From Verrucomicrobiota bacterium (GTDB lineage Bacteria; Verrucomicrobiota; Verrucomicrobiia; Opitutales; Opitutaceae), in contig JAEZAD010000200.1 of NCBI GenBank assembly GCA_023430565.1, positions 1 to 16,144 of the forward strand: DNA of 16,144 nucleotides, written 5' to 3'. Position numbers and translations under genes: made by a program. Positions 7,266-15,230 of this stretch are shown piece after piece. Each line of letters opens with the position of its first letter. Position 1 is the stretch's first letter. The notes under the pieces were generated by a model that was not told where the DNA came from, did no database searches, and worked only from the letters and a program-made list of their open reading frames with translations.

Positions 7266-8762
7266 TCAGGCGGGGGTGGCGCCGAACTTCTTCCGGCGCT
7301 CCTCGAGCTCGTTTTGAATGCGAAGGTTCAGATCCTTGCCGATCGGATACACAATGAGGCATCCGAGCGCGATCAGCAGCGGGACCGCGGCATAGACGGA
7401 AGCGCCCAGGCGAATCCCCAGCATCGCGGATTCGGTCTGGGCTACATTGGCGACATAGCCGTGCAGACCCATGAGGAAGCCGATCACCGCGCCGCCCAAG
7501 CCGAGCCCGGCTTTCAGCGCGAAGAGAATGCCGGCATACATGAAGCCGGTCGCGCGCCGCGACGTTTGCCATTCGGAATAATCCGCCACGTCGGCGATCA
7601 TCACCCAGAGCAGCGGGACGGTCGGACCCCACCCAAGACCCCAGATGATGCTCAACCAGAACATGAGGTTCATGTCGGTCGGTCCGATGAGGAACACTCC
7701 GAGCGTCGCCATGATGGTCACGCTCATGCCCGTGATGAACACCGCCTTCTTGCCGAAACGATCGGAGAGCGGCTTCGAGAACGGAATGGCGATGATCTGG
7801 ATGATCGAGCCGAGCACCTGGAAGAACGCGAACGCGACGGCCGGCGCATTGGAGGCGTCGGGGCGGACCAGCAATCCGAACAAATCGAGCACGACCGCAA
7901 AACCCCGCGGCTCGCTGTCGGTCGCGGCTTTGGCGAGACCGATGTTGTCGACGAATTCCCGCATCGCGCCGGGATCCAAATAATACGTGAAGAGGTAGTT
8001 CAGCGACGTGCCGCGCACCACCAGCATGGTGAAGATCGCCAGCGTGAGCACGAACATGGCCTGCCACGGTTTGCAGCCCCACGTGTTCTTGATGTCCTCC
8101 TTGATCGACGGCTTCTGCTCGGGGTTGGGCAGCACGCGTTCCTTCGTCGTGAAGAAAACGATGACGTTACAAATGACGATGATCACACCGAAGATCGCCA
8201 TCGTGGTCGCCCAGCCCTTCGCGCTGTCGCCGGCGCCAAACTTGTCGACCAGGGGAAGCGCGAGCGCCTGAATGATGAACTGGCCGATCAGCGCGGCGAC
8301 GAAACGATAACGGGCGATGTTGGCGCGTTCGCTGACGTTCGGCGTCATCACGCCCATCAACGCGGCATACGGCGTGTTGTTCGCCGAGTAGATCACCATC
8401 ATGATGCTGTAGGTGACGAACGCATAGATGATGCGCCCCTGCGGCCCGAAGTTCGGCGAAACGTAGACGAAATAGAAAATCAACCCGAAGGGCAGCGCCG
8501 TCCACAGGATCCACGGGCGGAACTTGCCCCAGCGCGTCTTCGTGCGGTCGGCGAGGGCGCCGACGATCGGATCGACGAACGCATCGGCGAGCCGGACGAC
8601 GAGGAACATCAAGCCCACCACCGCCGGAGCGATCCCCACCGTATCAGTGTAGAACGCCCCCTGGTAGAGGATCATCGATTGGAAGAAAAAGTTCGTCGCT
8701 ACGTCGCCGAGCGCGTAGCCGACTTTTTCGCTGACTGGAATCTTGTGCGCTGAATCGCTCAT
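7266..8762 (-). CDS. GPH-family sugar/cation symporter (XynP/MelB-like MFS transporter)
   Basis: This 498-residue inner-membrane protein has about 12 hydrophobic segments and belongs to the glycoside-pentoside-hexuronide family (TCDB 2.A.2, related to MelB, GusB and XynP). The signature is at residues 57-86: RLADAFVDPIVGALADRTKT followed by RWGKFRPWIL. Asp60 and Asp64 match the cation-site aspartates Asp55 and Asp59 of MelB, so proton or sodium coupling is expected. Helices 7-12 contain GLGWGPTVPLLWVMIADVADY, another family landmark. A soluble insert at about residues 208-222 carries the charged central loop. The substrate is probably a xyloside, xylo-oligosaccharide or glucuronate; the neighbouring GH52, GH8 and GH67 genes favour xylo-oligosaccharides. 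It follows GH52 on the same strand across a terminator-like hairpin. Confidence 0.93.
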   Translation of the reverse strand: MSDSAHKIPVSEKVGYALGDVATNFFFQSMILYQGAFYTDTVGIAPAVVGLMFLVVRLADAFVDPIVGALADRTKTRWGKFRPWILWTALPFGLIFYFVYVSPNFGPQGRIIYAFVTYSIMMVIYSANNTPYAALMGVMTPNVSERANIARYRFVAALIGQFIIQALALPLVDKFGAGDSAKGWATTMAIFGVIIVICNVIVFFTTKERVLPNPEQKPSIKEDIKNTWGCKPWQAMFVLTLAIFTMLVVRGTSLNYLFTYYLDPGAMREFVDNIGLAKAATDSEPRGFAVVLDLFGLLVRPDASNAPAVAFAFFQVLGSIIQIIAIPFSKPLSDRFGKKAVFITGMSVTIMATLGVFLIGPTDMNLMFWLSIIWGLGWGPTVPLLWVMIADVADYSEWQTSRRATGFMYAGILFALKAGLGLGGAVIGFLMGLHGYVANVAQTESAMLGIRLGASVYAAVPLLIALGCLIVYPIGKDLNLRIQNELEERRKKFGATPA

Positions 8763-8811
8763 GGATGGAGGTGGGGTGAGGAAGAAGTCGGAAGGAAGCC
8801 GAGTAACGAAG

Positions 8812-8836
8812 AAGGGCGCGTCGGAGGCGCGCCCTT
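8812..8836 (-). terminator. Hairpin terminator after the GH52 gene
   Basis: A perfect 9-bp stem (AAGGGCGCG with CGCGCCCTT) closes a 7-base loop. It lies between the GH52 stop at 8853 and the symporter start at 8762. On the plus strand the stem is followed by GTCTTTTGTT, and on the minus strand by CTTCGTT. It could therefore work in either direction, slightly better on the plus strand. In the gene direction it should limit GH52-to-symporter readthrough. Confidence 0.6.
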
Positions 8837-8852
8837 GTCTTTTGTTCGAACT

Positions 8853-10922
8853 CTAGCGGGAAAGCCAGAGGTAGTTGCTCACGCCGCGCGGATAGTAGCG
8901 GCTGCCGCAGACCACACCAGAATCGCTGCGAATCTGGTCGCACATCGCGTGCTCGCCGCAGCCCGGCGTGCGTTGCCAGTCGGCGTGGACGCGATCGCCC
9001 TTCTTCGCGGCCTCCGTCATCGCCTCGGGGAAGAGCTTCCGGATCACGTGCTGCGCAATCGCGATCTTGCTGAACCACGTGTTCGTGCTCGTGCTGCTCA
9101 TCTTCCAGCCGCCCGACTTCTCATCGATGCAGATGCCAGGCTGCAACGCCTGGCCGATATGCTGGCTGAGCTGTCTGAAGAGCGGCGCGAAGCGGCCTTT
9201 GCGGTCGGTCGCGTCGCGATAATTCAGATACAATGGGTAGATGAACCCTTCGACCGCCGGCAGGATCCGCGAGCGGTTGTTCTTCTCGAACACCGCCGGG
9301 AAAAAGCCCGTGTCGCTCTCGAACTTCGTCGTGAGCGTGTTCGCCAGGAGATCCGCCGTCGCAGCGGCATCCGCCGACGCTTTCGCGAGACCGAGCCGCG
9401 CAAAGGCTTTCTCCAACAACACCCACGCGCCCAGCGTCTTCACCGCGAGGTAGAGGTTGTTGCGCGCCTGGCCCAGGCTGACGTCGAGGCTGTCGTAAGT
9501 CGTGATCTCCGCGCCTTCCCCAACCCGCGACGAATCGTGCTTCAGCACGCCGTCGCGCTTCGCCGGATCCGGATCGTCGCGGCGATGCAGGCTCTCGGCG
9601 CACGCGAGCAGGATCTTCTGCTTCCCCTTCAGCCACTTCGTATCGCCCGTGCGCTCCGCATACGTGACGGCGGTGAGCACCCAGTTCAGGAGCTGCTCCA
9701 TCGTCATATGGCTGAAGCAGCCCTCGATGCCGTCGCATTCGTAGCTCGAGCGGCCGGGCGGCGTGAAGAAGTTGTTCACGCCCATGTCGTGCGTGAACGA
9801 GAGCCCGAGCTGGTCGCGATACGAGTAGCGGTCGACGAACAGATCGAGCACGTCGCGCACACCCCAGGGCAGCCACGCGAGCTCGAAGAACACGTGATCC
9901 ACCGTGAGATCGAACGTATTCATCATCCGATACTCGCCTTCGTTCACCACATACAGCGGCTTGTTCTTCGCCCACAACAGCTGGCTGCTGCCGAGGTAAC
10001 TGTGCGTCGCCTGCGCCACGAGGAACTTCTGGTCGTCGTCCAACCGGCTCTTCGCGAGCTCACGGTCGCGTTGCGCGGCGAGCTTTTCGTAGCGGCCGTA
10101 ATTTTCGAGGCCGTAAACGATCACGTCCTCGAGGTCGCGGAAGTAGCGGGCATACGCGAAGGTCGATGTGATGCCGCTCGTCACCACGCCACCCTGGTAA
10201 AATCCGAGCACGAGCGGGAAACGCTTCCGCTTGCCCGCCGGCACCGTGAACACCAGCGCCGACTCGCCCGCGATCACGAGCAGCCCGCGATAATCGCGGA
10301 ATTTCGGCGCGAGAATATCGAAGCCCTGCCGCATCGTCACACCTTTGGCCGGCGTTGTCGCGTAGCCATAAGCTGTGCCGCCCGCGAAGCCCACCAGCGA
10401 ATCGCTCGTGTCGGTCAGCGGACGCAGCGTGTCGTCGCCGTTGCCAATGCCGAAAATCAACTCGACGTCTTCCTTGCCGCCACGGTTGTCGTATTCGATC
10501 CAACCCGTGACCAGCGGCGCCAGGTGAAAGCGAGCGCTCGCCTTCGCCATCTTCGCCGGATCCGGCACCTGGTCGCAAGGCGACAACAGCGAAAACCCGA
10601 AACGCGACTCGTCCGCCCGCCACGTGTCGCTCGCCCAACCGAGCGCACGCGTGTAGTCGGCCGGCCGCAGCGACTCGAAACCGCGCGGCGGCTGCACCAC
10701 CGTCGTGTCGCCGGTGAACGCCACCTCCTGCGATTTCGGCGGCGTCAGAAACGGCAGCAACTGCCAGGCGTCCTTCGCCGGCGTGCGGTAGCCGATGTAG
10801 ACGTTTTGTTTCGCGGCGCCGCGAAGAGATTGACCGAAGCCGCCGGGTGCATCCACCAGGCCGACCGTGAAGCTCGCAAACGCACCAAAGGGCGAATGCT
10901 GGGTATGATAACTTTCAACCAC
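8853..10922 (-). CDS. GH52 beta-xylosidase (cytoplasmic)
   Basis: This 689-residue enzyme is a retaining GH52 beta-xylosidase, which cuts xylose from the non-reducing end of xylobiose and xylo-oligosaccharides. Family landmarks run in order: HSPFGAFASFTVG, QNVYIGY, VVNEGEYRMMNTFDLTVD, FTHDMGVNNFF, GCFSHMTMEQLLNWVL, EITTYDSLDVSLGQARNNLY, GGWKMSSTSTNTW and YYPRGVSNYLW. The nucleophile is predicted as Glu328 in NEGEYR and the acid/base as Asp477 in TTYDSLD; their spacing fits the Glu335/Asp495 pair I recall for Geobacillus XynB2 after allowing for an 11-residue shorter loop near 370. No signal peptide, so cytoplasmic. I prefer the GTG at 10922, which aligns with family starts; a GTG at 10955 is in frame, but its extra codons are AT-rich and promoter-like. 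It faces the regulator genes divergently. Confidence 0.95.
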   Translation of the reverse strand: MVESYHTQHSPFGAFASFTVGLVDAPGGFGQSLRGAAKQNVYIGYRTPAKDAWQLLPFLTPPKSQEVAFTGDTTVVQPPRGFESLRPADYTRALGWASDTWRADESRFGFSLLSPCDQVPDPAKMAKASARFHLAPLVTGWIEYDNRGGKEDVELIFGIGNGDDTLRPLTDTSDSLVGFAGGTAYGYATTPAKGVTMRQGFDILAPKFRDYRGLLVIAGESALVFTVPAGKRKRFPLVLGFYQGGVVTSGITSTFAYARYFRDLEDVIVYGLENYGRYEKLAAQRDRELAKSRLDDDQKFLVAQATHSYLGSSQLLWAKNKPLYVVNEGEYRMMNTFDLTVDHVFFELAWLPWGVRDVLDLFVDRYSYRDQLGLSFTHDMGVNNFFTPPGRSSYECDGIEGCFSHMTMEQLLNWVLTAVTYAERTGDTKWLKGKQKILLACAESLHRRDDPDPAKRDGVLKHDSSRVGEGAEITTYDSLDVSLGQARNNLYLAVKTLGAWVLLEKAFARLGLAKASADAAATADLLANTLTTKFESDTGFFPAVFEKNNRSRILPAVEGFIYPLYLNYRDATDRKGRFAPLFRQLSQHIGQALQPGICIDEKSGGWKMSSTSTNTWFSKIAIAQHVIRKLFPEAMTEAAKKGDRVHADWQRTPGCGEHAMCDQIRSDSGVVCGSRYYPRGVSNYLWLSR

Positions 10923-11179
10923 GGGAATAAAATACAGGTTGCGAACCCCGCACACGGGGACGACTGGCCACAGCGGCCGGAAGCAAAAAGACGGACCAAA
11001 CGCGAAGGCGGACGTGCGGCATGAAGACGATTCGCGGCGCCGAAAGCGGGGGTGGACGACGTCGCCTAAACCGGCGCCGAAGGTCTTTTTCGTGCATGGG
11101 CGACGCCATCAGGGGCACACTCTAACAATAGACTTGTGCGCCCGCACCGCTTTCGACGAACTGGCGCCCGCCCACACTC
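10923..11179. promoter_or_regulatory. Divergent promoter/operator region between GH52 and the LacI genes
   Basis: This 257-bp gap separates two divergent genes. Two inverted repeats stand out. One is a perfect 5-bp palindrome with a 4-base centre, CCCCGCACACGGGG at 10946-10959, upstream of the GH52 start. The other is GGGCACAC at 11113-11120 matched to GTGCGCCC at 11136-11143 (7 of 8), flanking an AT-rich core about 40 bp before the first regulator. On the minus strand, TGTATTTTAT just before the GH52 start looks like a -10 region, but no good -35 is seen. Operators for the LacI-type proteins would be expected here. I cannot show that either repeat is bound. Confidence 0.45.
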
Positions 11180-12298
11180 ATGAACGAACGTCGCGTTACC
11201 CTCGCAGACGTTGCGCGGAAGGCAGGCGTGCACGTCACCACCGTGTCGCTCGCGTTGCGCAACCATCCTCGGCTTCCCGAGTCGACCCGCCGGCGGATTC
11301 AAGCGCTCGCCCAGGAGATGGGTTACGCCCCCGACCCCTTGCTCCGCGCCCTCGTCGCCTACCGCGGCCAGGTCGTGCCCCGCCGCAATCCACCCACCAT
11401 CGCCTACGTGACCAACTGGGCCACCCGCTGGGGCTGGAAATCCGCCACCGCGCACGCCGAGTTCTACGCCGGCGCCGTGGCGAAGGCCAAGGAGATCGGT
11501 TTCAACCTCGACCACTTCTGGATGCGCGAACCCGGCCTCACGCAGGGCCGGCTCAGCCGCATCCTCAACGCCCGCGGCATCAACGGCATCATCATCGCCT
11601 CGCACGGTCGCGAAAACGGCGACGCGCTGCTCTTCGATTGGGCCCAGTTCAGCGCCGTCAAAATCGATTACTTTCCCCACCAGCCCGCGCTTCACAACGT
11701 GACCAATAACCAGTGCGACATCATCCGGCTCGCCATGCAGAAGGTGATCGCGATGGGCTACCGCCGGATCGGTTTCGTGATGCACCGCGGCTGGGATCAC
11801 GCCGTGGATCGCCTCTGGTCGGCCGGCTTTCTCTGCGAACAGGAAACCCTCGCGCCGAAGGAGCGGATTCCCATGCATCTGTTTCCCGACGCGCACCCGA
11901 TCGAGCGCTGGCTCAACGAACAATCGTCGCCCGAGGTCGATCACGCTCCGTTCAAGAAGTGGCTCGATCGTCACAAACCCGAGGTGCTCATCAGCAAGAC
12001 GTCGTTCGTCCACGCCGCGCTCCAAACCCTCGGCATCCAAGCCCCCCGCGATCTTTCGCTCGTCGACGTCTTTCTCGAGGATACGACCGGCGCCCTGGCC
12101 GGCGTCCGGCAGAATCACCAGACCGTCGGCGGCATCGCCGTCGAAATCCTCGCCGGCCAGCTGCAGCAAAACAAACGCGGCATTCCTGAAATCCCCACCA
12201 CGACGTTCGTCGAGGGCACGTGGTTCGACGGCACCTCCTGCCCCAGCCTCGTCAAACCGCAGGTGACACCCGAGCCGTTCTTGAACGCCGGACGTTGA
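11180..12298 (+). CDS. LacI-family transcriptional regulator (copy A)
   Basis: This 372-residue regulator has an N-terminal LacI helix-turn-helix (residues 6-28, VTLADVARKAGVHVTTVSLA) and hinge (MGYAPDPLLRALVAYR), then a periplasmic-binding-protein-like sugar-sensing domain (about 70-350). The recognition helix reads TTVSLALRNHP: the usual TVSR arginine is leucine, a variant I associate with Verrucomicrobiota regulators. It lies divergent to the GH52 gene, so it probably controls the xylan block, most likely as a repressor released by a xylo-oligosaccharide or xylose. That is by position and family only. The next gene, 28 bp downstream, is a close paralogue. The ATG at 11180 places the helix-turn-helix at the normal distance from the start. 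Confidence 0.93.
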   Translation: MNERRVTLADVARKAGVHVTTVSLALRNHPRLPESTRRRIQALAQEMGYAPDPLLRALVAYRGQVVPRRNPPTIAYVTNWATRWGWKSATAHAEFYAGAVAKAKEIGFNLDHFWMREPGLTQGRLSRILNARGINGIIIASHGRENGDALLFDWAQFSAVKIDYFPHQPALHNVTNNQCDIIRLAMQKVIAMGYRRIGFVMHRGWDHAVDRLWSAGFLCEQETLAPKERIPMHLFPDAHPIERWLNEQSSPEVDHAPFKKWLDRHKPEVLISKTSFVHAALQTLGIQAPRDLSLVDVFLEDTTGALAGVRQNHQTVGGIAVEILAGQLQQNKRGIPEIPTTTFVEGTWFDGTSCPSLVKPQVTPEPFLNAGR

Positions 12299-12326
12299 TC
12301 GAGACGCCAGCTCGACTCACTCCCCG

Positions 12327-13433
12327 ATGCCCCACGGTCGAGTCACCCTTTCCGATATCGCCGAAAGAGCGCACGTCCACGTGACCACCGTCTCGCTCGC
12401 GATGCGCAATCATCCCCGCATCCCCGAGCGCACCCGCCAGCGCATCCACGCGCTCGCCCGCGAAATGGGTTACGCGCCCGATCCGTATCTCAACGCGCTC
12501 GTCCGCTACCGCGAAACGAAGATGGAGCGGAAAAACGTCCCCACCCTCGCCTACGTCACCAACTGGAGTTCCAAGTGGGGTTGGAAGGAAGTCCCCGCGC
12601 ATCGGAAATTCTTCGACGGCGCCAAAACCAAAGCCTCCCAGCTCGGCTACGCGCTCGAACATTTCTGGGTGCACGAGCCCGGCTCGACTCAGAAGGGCCT
12701 CAGCAAACTTCTCCTTTCGCGCGAAATCCGCGGCCTCATCATCGCCTCGCACAGCCGCGAAATGGGCGACGAGCTGCAGCTCGCCTGGCCGAATTTCAGC
12801 GCCGTTAAAATCGACTACTTCCCCCACCAGCCGCTGCTCCACAACGTCACCAACGGCCAGAGCAGCATCGTCCGCCTCGCGATGCAAAAGGTCCGCGCCG
12901 CCGGCTACCGCCGCATCGGCTTCGTCGTCCACCGCGGCTGGGATCACGCCGTCGATTACAACTGGACCGGCGGCTTCCTCAGTGAACAACAACACCTGCC
13001 GCCCGAAGATCGCGTCCCCGCACACGTCTTTCCCGCCGCGCAGCCCGTGAAACGCTGGTTCAACGAAACCAACGCCTCCGTCGTCGCCGATTTCGAACCT
13101 TTCGCCGAGTGGCTCGACCGCTACCGCCCCGAAGTCGTCATCGCCAAAGCCGACTACGTGATGCCGCTCATCAAACAGCTGCGCCTCCGCATCCCGCAGG
13201 ACCTCGCGTTTGTGAATCTTTTCCTCGAGGAGCCCGACGGCTCCGTCGCCGGCGTCCGCCAAAACCACGAACTCGTCGGCGCCCTCGCCGTCGAAATTCT
13301 CGCCGGCCAGCTCCAGCATAAGAAATTCGGCGTGCCCACGATCGCCACCACCACCTTCGTCGAAGGCACCTGGTTCGACGGCGCCTCCTGCCCGCAGAAA
13401 ACCGCCGCCCCCGCCCACCTCGCCCCGCGCTAG
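12327..13433 (+). CDS. LacI-family transcriptional regulator (copy B, tandem paralogue)
   Basis: This 368-residue regulator is colinear with copy A and identical at well over half its positions by eye, including RNHPR.PE.TR.RI.ALA, HFW..EPG, NFSAVKIDYFPHQP, HRGWDHAVD and TTTFVEGTWFDG. Its helix-turn-helix is residues 6-28; Gly16 of copy A is His16 here, while the recognition helix (VHVTTVSLAMRNHP) is almost the same. The two proteins may therefore read the same or overlapping operators while the sensing domains differ. It starts 28 bp after copy A with no visible terminator between them, so the two are probably co-transcribed. Either heterodimers or division of labour (xylose versus oligomer or uronic acid signals) is possible; the sequence does not decide. 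Confidence 0.93.
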   Translation: MPHGRVTLSDIAERAHVHVTTVSLAMRNHPRIPERTRQRIHALAREMGYAPDPYLNALVRYRETKMERKNVPTLAYVTNWSSKWGWKEVPAHRKFFDGAKTKASQLGYALEHFWVHEPGSTQKGLSKLLLSREIRGLIIASHSREMGDELQLAWPNFSAVKIDYFPHQPLLHNVTNGQSSIVRLAMQKVRAAGYRRIGFVVHRGWDHAVDYNWTGGFLSEQQHLPPEDRVPAHVFPAAQPVKRWFNETNASVVADFEPFAEWLDRYRPEVVIAKADYVMPLIKQLRLRIPQDLAFVNLFLEEPDGSVAGVRQNHELVGALAVEILAGQLQHKKFGVPTIATTTFVEGTWFDGASCPQKTAAPAHLAPR

Positions 13434-13512
13434 CCGCAGGAGGCGCGGTGCCCCGCCGCGCAAATTGACCCCGCGGAACCCCCTCCCGCCCCGCCGTGAC
13501 AATGCGGGGACG

Positions 13513-15225
13513 ATGTCGCTCAAGGAATACGTCCGAAAGCGCAATTTCTCCAAAACCGCAGAACCCAAAAGCGGACGCGTCTCGCGTGGCAAAAAGGCCG
13601 GCTCTCGTTTCGTCGTGCAAAAACACGCCGCGTCGCGGCTCCACTACGACTTCCGCCTCGAGATCGGCGGCACCCTCAAATCCTGGGCCGTGCCGAAGGG
13701 CGTGCCCTACAAGAAAGGCGACCGCCGCCTCGCCGTGCACGTCGAGGACCATCCCGTTTCCTACATCGATTTCGAGGGCACCATTCCCAAAGGCCAATAC
13801 GGCGGCGGCACCGTGATGGTCTGGGACCGCGGCACGTTCGAACCCCTCACCGACACGCCTGCCAAAGACCTCGAAAAAGGAAAACTCCACGTCGTCCTCC
13901 ACGGCAAAAAACTCCGCGGCGAATGGTATCTCGTCCAACTCCGCGGCGGCGACGAATGGCTCCTCATCAAGGGCAGCGAGGACATGAAGCCTGTATCCGA
14001 AAAACAGGACGACACCTCCGTCCTCTCCGGCAAATCGATGGAGCAGCTCTCGCGCGGCGCCGGTCGCGTCTGGCAGTCCAACCGCAAGGAACCGAAATCC
14101 TTCAAAGCCGAAATCGCCGAAGCGGCCCACGCCGCCGAAAAAATCCGCGTCAAATCCGACGACGCGGCGGCTCCGGTAGGGCGCGCGCTCCGAGCGCGCC
14201 GCCCCGCGCCATCCGCCAGGAAGAAGCCCCGCACCTCCGCCCGCGCCAATCCCACCCCCCACTTCATCGAACCAATGAAAGCCCTCCTCGTCGACGCGCC
14301 CCCCGCCGGCGACTGGATCTACGAAATCAAATTCGACGGCTTCCGCGCGATCGCCTTCCGCGACGCCCGCGGCACCCGCCTCCTCTCGCGCAACAACAAG
14401 GACTTCGCCCAAAAATTTCCCGAGATCGTTGACGCCGTCTCCGCGGTCGACGTGCGCGACGTCATCCTCGACGGCGAAGTCGTCGCGCTCGACGACAAAG
14501 GCCGCTCCTCCTTCCAACTCCTCCAGGCCCACGACCTCGGCCAGGAACGCCCGCCGCTTTTCTTCTACGTCTTCGACCTGCTCCAACTGAACGGCAAAAA
14601 CCTGCAATCGCTCCCGCTCACCGAGCGCAAAGCCGCACTCGAAAAACTCCTCGCGAAAGACGCCCCCGCCGCGATCCGCTATTCCGCTTCGCTCGGCAAC
14701 GAGCCCGACACGCTCCTCGCCCAGGCCAAAAAACTCGGGCTCGAAGGCCTCATCGGCAAACGCCCGGAGTCCCATTACGAGCCCGGCAAACGCACCGGCG
14801 CCTGGGTCAAGTTGAAGCTCCACCACGAGCAGGAATTCGTCATCGGCGGCTACACGCCCCCCGGCGGTTCGCGGCCGCATTTCGGCGCGCTCCTCGTCGG
14901 CGTTTACGAGGGCAAACAACTCAAATTCGCCGGCAAGGTCGGCACCGGTTTCAACACCAAGCTCCTGCGCTCGCTCCACGCGCAATTTCAGAAAATCGCC
15001 GCCGACACCTGCCCGTTCGTCGACCTGCCCGACAAACGCGCCGGCCGTTACGGCGCCGGCGTCACCGCCGCCGAAATGAAGCGCTGCCACTGGGTGAAGC
15101 CCGTCCTGGTCGCGCAAATCAAGTTCACCGAATGGACGCGCGACGACCGCCTCCGCCATCCTGTCTTCCTCGGCCTGCGCGAGGACAAACCCGCCACCGA
15201 AGTCGTCCGCGAACAAGCCCCCTGA
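13513..15225 (+). CDS. ligD: LigD-type ATP-dependent DNA ligase with 3'-phosphoesterase domain
   Basis: This 570-residue protein joins a 3'-phosphoesterase (PE) domain to an ATP-dependent DNA ligase and belongs to bacterial non-homologous end joining. PE (about 30-155) has FVVQKHAASRLHYDFRLE with His38, His44, Asp46 and His80, matching the metal/phosphate site of Pseudomonas LigD with a constant offset of four. A charged Ala/Lys/Arg-rich linker (about 160-248) follows. The ligase (about 250-560) has motif I YEIKFDGFRA with nucleophile Lys273, LDGEVV (Glu322), EGLIGKR (411-417), WVKLK (431-435) and an OB fold (IGGYTPPGG onward). The linker contains a palindromic repeat in frame (see 14176-14203). 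I chose the ATG at 13513; a TTG 16 codons upstream is unlikely. The polymerase domain is encoded separately by the next gene. Confidence 0.95.
   Translation: MSLKEYVRKRNFSKTAEPKSGRVSRGKKAGSRFVVQKHAASRLHYDFRLEIGGTLKSWAVPKGVPYKKGDRRLAVHVEDHPVSYIDFEGTIPKGQYGGGTVMVWDRGTFEPLTDTPAKDLEKGKLHVVLHGKKLRGEWYLVQLRGGDEWLLIKGSEDMKPVSEKQDDTSVLSGKSMEQLSRGAGRVWQSNRKEPKSFKAEIAEAAHAAEKIRVKSDDAAAPVGRALRARRPAPSARKKPRTSARANPTPHFIEPMKALLVDAPPAGDWIYEIKFDGFRAIAFRDARGTRLLSRNNKDFAQKFPEIVDAVSAVDVRDVILDGEVVALDDKGRSSFQLLQAHDLGQERPPLFFYVFDLLQLNGKNLQSLPLTERKAALEKLLAKDAPAAIRYSASLGNEPDTLLAQAKKLGLEGLIGKRPESHYEPGKRTGAWVKLKLHHEQEFVIGGYTPPGGSRPHFGALLVGVYEGKQLKFAGKVGTGFNTKLLRSLHAQFQKIAADTCPFVDLPDKRAGRYGAGVTAAEMKRCHWVKPVLVAQIKFTEWTRDDRLRHPVFLGLREDKPATEVVREQAP
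14176..14203. repeat. Palindromic GC-rich repeat inside the ligD linker
   Basis: The sequence GGTAGGGCGCGCGCTCCGAG is followed by CGCGCCGC. It contains a 7-bp stem (GCGCGCT at 14183-14189 with AGCGCGC at 14193-14199) and a 3-base loop. It resembles the GGTAGGGC...GCCCG-type intergenic repeats I associate with Opitutaceae. Here it is read in frame as PVGRALRARRP, at about residues 222-231 of LigD, between the PE and ligase domains. Identity as a member of a dispersed family is inferred; only one copy is in the window. Confidence 0.5.
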
Positions 15226-15230
15226 CCACC

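Noticed and set aside
10923..10955. GTG start of the GH52 gene at 10955
   Set aside because: The 11 extra codons include AT-rich, promoter-like sequence and overlap a palindrome. The start at 10922 fits the family length better. It remains possible.
8835..11024. A 729-codon open frame on the plus strand, opposite the GH52 gene
   Set aside because: Same type of antisense shadow: rich in Arg, Ala, His and Val with no recognisable motif, while the minus strand carries the full GH52 domain.
12299..12315. Small inverted repeat TCGAG/CTCGA between the two LacI genes
   Set aside because: Five-base arms in a 28-bp gap are too short to call an operator or terminator.
13443..13461. Possible terminator after LacI copy B (GCGCGG/CCGCGC stem)
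   Set aside because: Only a 6-bp stem with no real T-run after it; common by chance at this GC content.
13171..15216. A 681-codon minus-strand open frame opposite ligD
   Set aside because: Gly/Glu/Phe-rich low-complexity translation typical of the antisense of GC-rich genes; the plus strand has all ligase motifs.
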